A stretch of DNA of 8,421 nt from an uncultured Lachnospiraceae bacterium (GTDB lineage Bacteria; Bacillota; Clostridia; Lachnospirales; Lachnospiraceae): NCBI GenBank assembly GCA_902803745.1, contig CADCRB010000214.1, positions 1-8,421 of the forward strand. The letters are read 5' to 3'. The number at the start of each line of letters is the position of its first letter. Position 1 is the stretch's first letter. The position numbers were made by a program, and so were the translations under genes. The notes beneath the pieces are model-generated. The model made no database searches. It saw only the letters and a program-made list of their open reading frames with translations, and was not told the DNA's origin. Below, one piece after another: positions 4,915 through 8,421 of this stretch.

Positions 4915-6525
4915 ATGTGTTCGATAATGACACTGACAGACAAGAGCCTTAGCATCAGTGATTTCAGGGAAAGCTTTAATGAGACGATATCAAGAGGACC
5001 CGACGACAGCAGGATAGAAGAGACCGCATCGGGCTATATGTGCTTTCACAGGCTCGCCATCATGGGCCTTACTCCTGACGGGATGCAGCCTTTTTCATTA
5101 GGCCTTGATAAGGTCGTCTGTAACGGTGAGATCTACGGCTTCAGAAAGATGAGGGAGGAGCTTAAAAGGAAGGGATATTCTTTTTTCAGCGATTCCGACT
5201 GCGAGATCCTTATCCCCATGTACAGAGAATACGGGCTTGAAATGTTTCCAATGCTTGGCTCCGAGTTTGCACTGGTCATATATGACGGTGCTAATGACAG
5301 CTATATAGCAGCCAGGGATCCCATAGGTATCAGACCGCTGTACTATGGATACTTAAGAGATTCGGGAGCCATAGCCTTTGCATCGGAGCCTGCAAATCTT
5401 ATAAAGCTCTGCAACAGGGTCACACCTTTTCCTCCGGGACATTATTATAAAGACGGTGAGTTCATAAGGTACGAGGATCTCACGACTGTGGATGAATACA
5501 GGACGGGGGATGTGGATGATATATGCGAAGGCATAAGAGACCGTCTGATAAAGGCCGTGGAAGAAAGACTTGATGCAGACGCGCCGCTTGGTTTCCTGCT
5601 CTCAGGAGGTCTTGATTCCTCTCTCGTATGCGCCATATCCGCAAAGCTTCTCGGCAAGAAGATAAGGACCTTTTGTATCGGTATGGATCAGGATCCGATA
5701 GATCTGGGCTTTGCAAAGGAAACGGCAGACTACATCGGTGCAGAGCACATTGCCTATCATATGACACGTGACGAGATCATAGATACGCTGCCTGCATTAA
5801 TAAGGCTTCTTGGCACCTGGGATATCACGACGATAAGAGCATCTATGGGAATGTATCTTTGCTGCAGGGCGATACATGAAAATACTGACGTGAGAGTTCT
5901 TCTTACGGGTGAGATATCTGATGAGCTCTTCGGATATAAATATACGGACTTTGCTCCGGATCCCGCAGCTTTTCAGGCTGAGTCAAAGAAACGCATAGAT
6001 GAGATACATATGTATGATGTGCTGAGGGCAGACAGGAGCATATCGGTCAATTCACTTGAAGCAAGAGTACCCTTCGGAGATACGGAGTTTGTGAAATATG
6101 TGATGAGCATAGATCCTGCAATAAAGATGAATACCTATGGCTGCGGCAAATATCTGTTACGGCATGCCTTTGAAAAAGATCGGATTCTTCCCGACGGGAT
6201 ACTCTGGAGAGACAAGGCTGCCTTTTCGGATGCAGTGGGGCATTCACTTGTGGATGATCTGAAGGAATATGCGGAAACAAAATACACCGACAGTGAGCTT
6301 AGAGCAGCTTCTTCAAAGTATCCATACTGCACACCCTTTACTAAGGAGAGTCTTCTCTACAGGGATATCTTTGAGGAATACTATCCCGGAAATGCACAGA
6401 TGATAAAGGATTTCTGGATGCCAAACAGGGACTGGGAGGGCTGCAACGTAAATGATCCTTCTGCCAGGGTTTTGTCAAACTATGGGAAATCGGGAGAAAC
6501 AATAAGTGCCGGTACGACACATTGA
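4915..6525 (+). CDS. asnB: Asparagine synthetase (glutamine-hydrolysing)
   Basis: AsnB converts aspartate, glutamine and ATP to asparagine, glutamate, AMP and PPi in the cytosol. The 536-residue protein is close to the length of E. coli AsnB. The N-terminal class II (Ntn) glutaminase domain (about 1-190) begins MCSIM, so removal of Met exposes the Cys2 nucleophile; HRLAIMG (from His45), NGEIYG (Asn70-Gly71) and SDCE follow. The C-terminal synthetase domain (about 210-510) has the ATP pyrophosphatase loop SGGLDSS (230-236), GEISDELFGYKY (from Gly332) and WRDKAAFSDAVG (from Trp431), the last typical of AsnB rather than of beta-lactam or peptide-modifying homologues. Ser replaces the common Gly after the nucleophile (MCSI instead of MCGI). 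A ribosome binding site and the Cys2 requirement fix the start at 4915. It lies 18 nt before gltB, so the two are probably co-transcribed behind the attenuator at 4803-4837. Confidence 0.95.
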   Translation: MCSIMTLTDKSLSISDFRESFNETISRGPDDSRIEETASGYMCFHRLAIMGLTPDGMQPFSLGLDKVVCNGEIYGFRKMREELKRKGYSFFSDSDCEILIPMYREYGLEMFPMLGSEFALVIYDGANDSYIAARDPIGIRPLYYGYLRDSGAIAFASEPANLIKLCNRVTPFPPGHYYKDGEFIRYEDLTTVDEYRTGDVDDICEGIRDRLIKAVEERLDADAPLGFLLSGGLDSSLVCAISAKLLGKKIRTFCIGMDQDPIDLGFAKETADYIGAEHIAYHMTRDEIIDTLPALIRLLGTWDITTIRASMGMYLCCRAIHENTDVRVLLTGEISDELFGYKYTDFAPDPAAFQAESKKRIDEIHMYDVLRADRSISVNSLEARVPFGDTEFVKYVMSIDPAIKMNTYGCGKYLLRHAFEKDRILPDGILWRDKAAFSDAVGHSLVDDLKEYAETKYTDSELRAASSKYPYCTPFTKESLLYRDIFEEYYPGNAQMIKDFWMPNRDWEGCNVNDPSARVLSNYGKSGETISAGTTH

Positions 6526-6543
6526 AAAGGATAAGGTGCCAGG

Positions 6544-8421
6544 ATGAATAAATATTATAATAATATCATTGAACATGATGCCTGCGGTATAGGGACAATA
6601 GTCAATATAGACGGGCATAAGGACAGAAAGGTACTGAGTGATGCTCTCTCAATAGTGGAAAAGCTTGAGCACCGTGCAGGCAAGGATGCTACGGGGAAGG
6701 TCGGTGACGGTGTAGGCATACTGCTTCAGATCTCGCATAAATTCTTTTCCAAAGTCCTTACTGATGCAGGCATTGAAGCAGGAAATGAGGGAGACTACGG
6801 CATAGGGATGTTTTTCCTTCCGTCAGACAGCATGAAGCGGACCTTTGCCAAAAGGATGATACAGCTCATAGCTGAGAAAGAAGGAATGAAATTCCTCGGA
6901 TGGCGCAAAGTTCCCATAAAGCCTGATATACTCGGGAAAACAGCTGTGGACTGTATGCCGGCTATAGAGCAGTGTGTGATAGGAAGGCCCGATAATGTAG
7001 CCAGGGGCGTTGATTTTGACCGGAGACTGTATGTGGTAAGGAGAGAATTTGAGCAGTCATCAGAGGATACTTATATCTGCTCGCTTTCTTCAAGGACTAT
7101 AGTATATAAGGGTATGTTTCTGGTGGGACAGCTCAGGGAGTTTTATGAGGATCTCAAGGATCCGGATCATGAGACTGCCATAGCCATAGTCCATTCCAGA
7201 TTTTCCACCAATACCACGCCTTCATGGAACCGTGCCCATCCCTATCGCATGATAGCCCACAATGGCGAGATCAATACGATACGCGGAAATGCTGACAGGA
7301 TGCTGGCGAGGGAAGAGACGATGCGGCCGGGTCTTTTGCATGATGATATCGATAAGATCTATCCTGTCATATCTTCATCCGGCTCTGACTCAGCGATGCT
7401 GGACAATACACTTGAATTTCTCTATATGAACGGGATAGATCTTCCGCTTGCCATGATGATGACGATCCCCGAGCCCTGGAAGCATGATGAATATATGGAT
7501 CGCAGCAAGAAGGATTTCTATCATTATTATGCGACCATGATGGAGCCATGGGACGGACCTGCGGCTATCATCTTCTCGGACGGTGAGGTGCTGGGCGCTA
7601 CATTGGACAGGAACGGTCTGAGACCTTCCAGATACTATGTGACTGATGACGGAAGACTAATTCTTTCCTCAGAGGTAGGAGTGCTTGATATAGAGCCATC
7701 ACATATAGTTAAAAAATCGAGACTGGAACCGGGCAAGATGCTGCTGGTCGATACGAAGCAGAAGAGGATCATATCAGATGAGGAGTGCAAGAAGACCTAT
7801 GCTGAAAGGATGCCTTACGGAGAATGGATCGACAATAATCTCCTGCATCTTTCAAAGCTTCCCATCCCCAATAAAAAGATAGAAACGCATGACCAGGAGA
7901 CGAGAGACAAACTCTATAAGGCTTTTGGCTATACCTATGAGGATGTGATGAAGCAGATCCTGCCTATGGCTGAAAATGCGGTAGAGCCTACGGTGTCAAT
8001 GGGACATGATGTGCCGCTTGCTGTCCTTTCAGAAGATCATCAGCTTTTATTCAATTATTTCAAGCAGCTTTTCGCTCAGGTCACCAATCCTCCCATAGAT
8101 TCCCTGAGGGAAAAGATAGTGACTGATACGACAGTATATATCGGATCAGACGGTGATCTCCTTAATGAAAAGAGTACAAACTGTGCAGTGCTGGAAGTTA
8201 ATCACCCGATACTGACAGGTGTTGATCTCATTAAGATAAAGGCGCTTGACAGACCCGGCTACAGGGCAAGGACCGTATCGCTGCTATATTACAAGAATAC
8301 ATCGCTCGAAAAAGCACTTGAGCAGCTGAACATTGCAGTGGACAGGGCGGCTGCCGAGGGCTTCAATATCATTATACTTTCTGACCGCGGAGTGGATGAA
8401 AACCATGTTTCCATACCATCA
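6544..8421 (+). CDS. gltB: Glutamate synthase large subunit, 5' part (cut by window end)
   Basis: GltB transfers the glutamine amide to 2-oxoglutarate to give two glutamates, normally with GltD supplying NADPH electrons; together with glutamine synthetase this is the main ammonium assimilation route. The frame is open from ATG 6544 to the last base, 626 codons of a protein usually near 1500. The N-terminus MNKYYNNIIEHDACGIG has a 13-residue propeptide before the predicted catalytic Cys14 of the class II amidotransferase domain (about 14-430), followed by HSRFSTN (217-223) and HNGEINTIRGN (from His239). The central glutamate synthase domain begins around SMGHDVPLAVLSEDHQLL (from Ser485) with FKQLFAQVTNPPIDSLREK. 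The FMN domain, the 3Fe-4S cysteines and the C-terminal GXGXG domain lie beyond the window, as would any gltD. Where many homologues read HRGA, this one reads HRAGKDATGKVGDGVG, apparently a lineage variant. AGGATAAGG at 6528-6536 is a weak ribosome binding site. Confidence 0.95.
   Translation, partial: MNKYYNNIIEHDACGIGTIVNIDGHKDRKVLSDALSIVEKLEHRAGKDATGKVGDGVGILLQISHKFFSKVLTDAGIEAGNEGDYGIGMFFLPSDSMKRTFAKRMIQLIAEKEGMKFLGWRKVPIKPDILGKTAVDCMPAIEQCVIGRPDNVARGVDFDRRLYVVRREFEQSSEDTYICSLSSRTIVYKGMFLVGQLREFYEDLKDPDHETAIAIVHSRFSTNTTPSWNRAHPYRMIAHNGEINTIRGNADRMLAREETMRPGLLHDDIDKIYPVISSSGSDSAMLDNTLEFLYMNGIDLPLAMMMTIPEPWKHDEYMDRSKKDFYHYYATMMEPWDGPAAIIFSDGEVLGATLDRNGLRPSRYYVTDDGRLILSSEVGVLDIEPSHIVKKSRLEPGKMLLVDTKQKRIISDEECKKTYAERMPYGEWIDNNLLHLSKLPIPNKKIETHDQETRDKLYKAFGYTYEDVMKQILPMAENAVEPTVSMGHDVPLAVLSEDHQLLFNYFKQLFAQVTNPPIDSLREKIVTDTTVYIGSDGDLLNEKSTNCAVLEVNHPILTGVDLIKIKALDRPGYRARTVSLLYYKNTSLEKALEQLNIAVDRAAAEGFNIIILSDRGVDENHVSIPS

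Overview
The window reads as a chromosomal stretch of a Clostridia-class Firmicute, most likely a member of the Lachnospiraceae. The basis is: strong AGGAGG-type ribosome binding sites, heavy use of ATA (Ile) and AGA/AGG (Arg) codons, a short Nif11-like double-glycine peptide of a kind common in that family, and the AsnB/GltB sequence style. The genus cannot be assigned from sequence alone. All genes lie on the + strand; there are no tRNA or rRNA genes, insertion sequences or CRISPR arrays.

Layout. (1) 68-280: a 70-residue double-glycine leader peptide with a short, acidic, two-cysteine core, probably a secreted or modified peptide precursor; no maturation or export gene is in the window. (2) 310-4685: a promoter, a leader hairpin system and the carA-carB operon (glutamine-dependent carbamoyl-phosphate synthetase; the genes overlap by 8 nt). 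(3) 4686-4914: an intergenic region holding a foldable 3' segment of carB, then a second copy of the same promoter/leader architecture. (4) 4915-8421: asnB (asparagine synthetase) and, 18 nt later, gltB (large subunit of glutamate synthase), which is cut by the window end after 626 codons.

How they work together. All three complete or partial enzymes spend the amide nitrogen of glutamine: CarA passes ammonia to CarB for carbamoyl phosphate (pyrimidines, arginine), AsnB makes asparagine, and GltB makes glutamate from 2-oxoglutarate. They sit in two consecutive operons.

The most interesting signal is that both operons begin with the same composite control element: TTGCAA - 17 nt - TAAAAT - 10 nt - GAGCAAAGGCGCTCGG, followed by a strong intrinsic terminator before the coding start. 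The 16-nt block can fold in two mutually exclusive ways. It can be the 5' arm of the terminator, or a small hairpin GAGC[AAAGGC]GCTC whose six-base loop has A at position 1 and G at position 4, as in RNA targets of ANTAR-domain antiterminators. A further 10-nt block (TTTAAATTCA) is conserved just past both terminators. I infer a shared conditional-antitermination switch controlling glutamine-consuming enzymes. The regulator is not in the window and the usual first ANTAR hairpin was not found, so the mechanism is a hypothesis.
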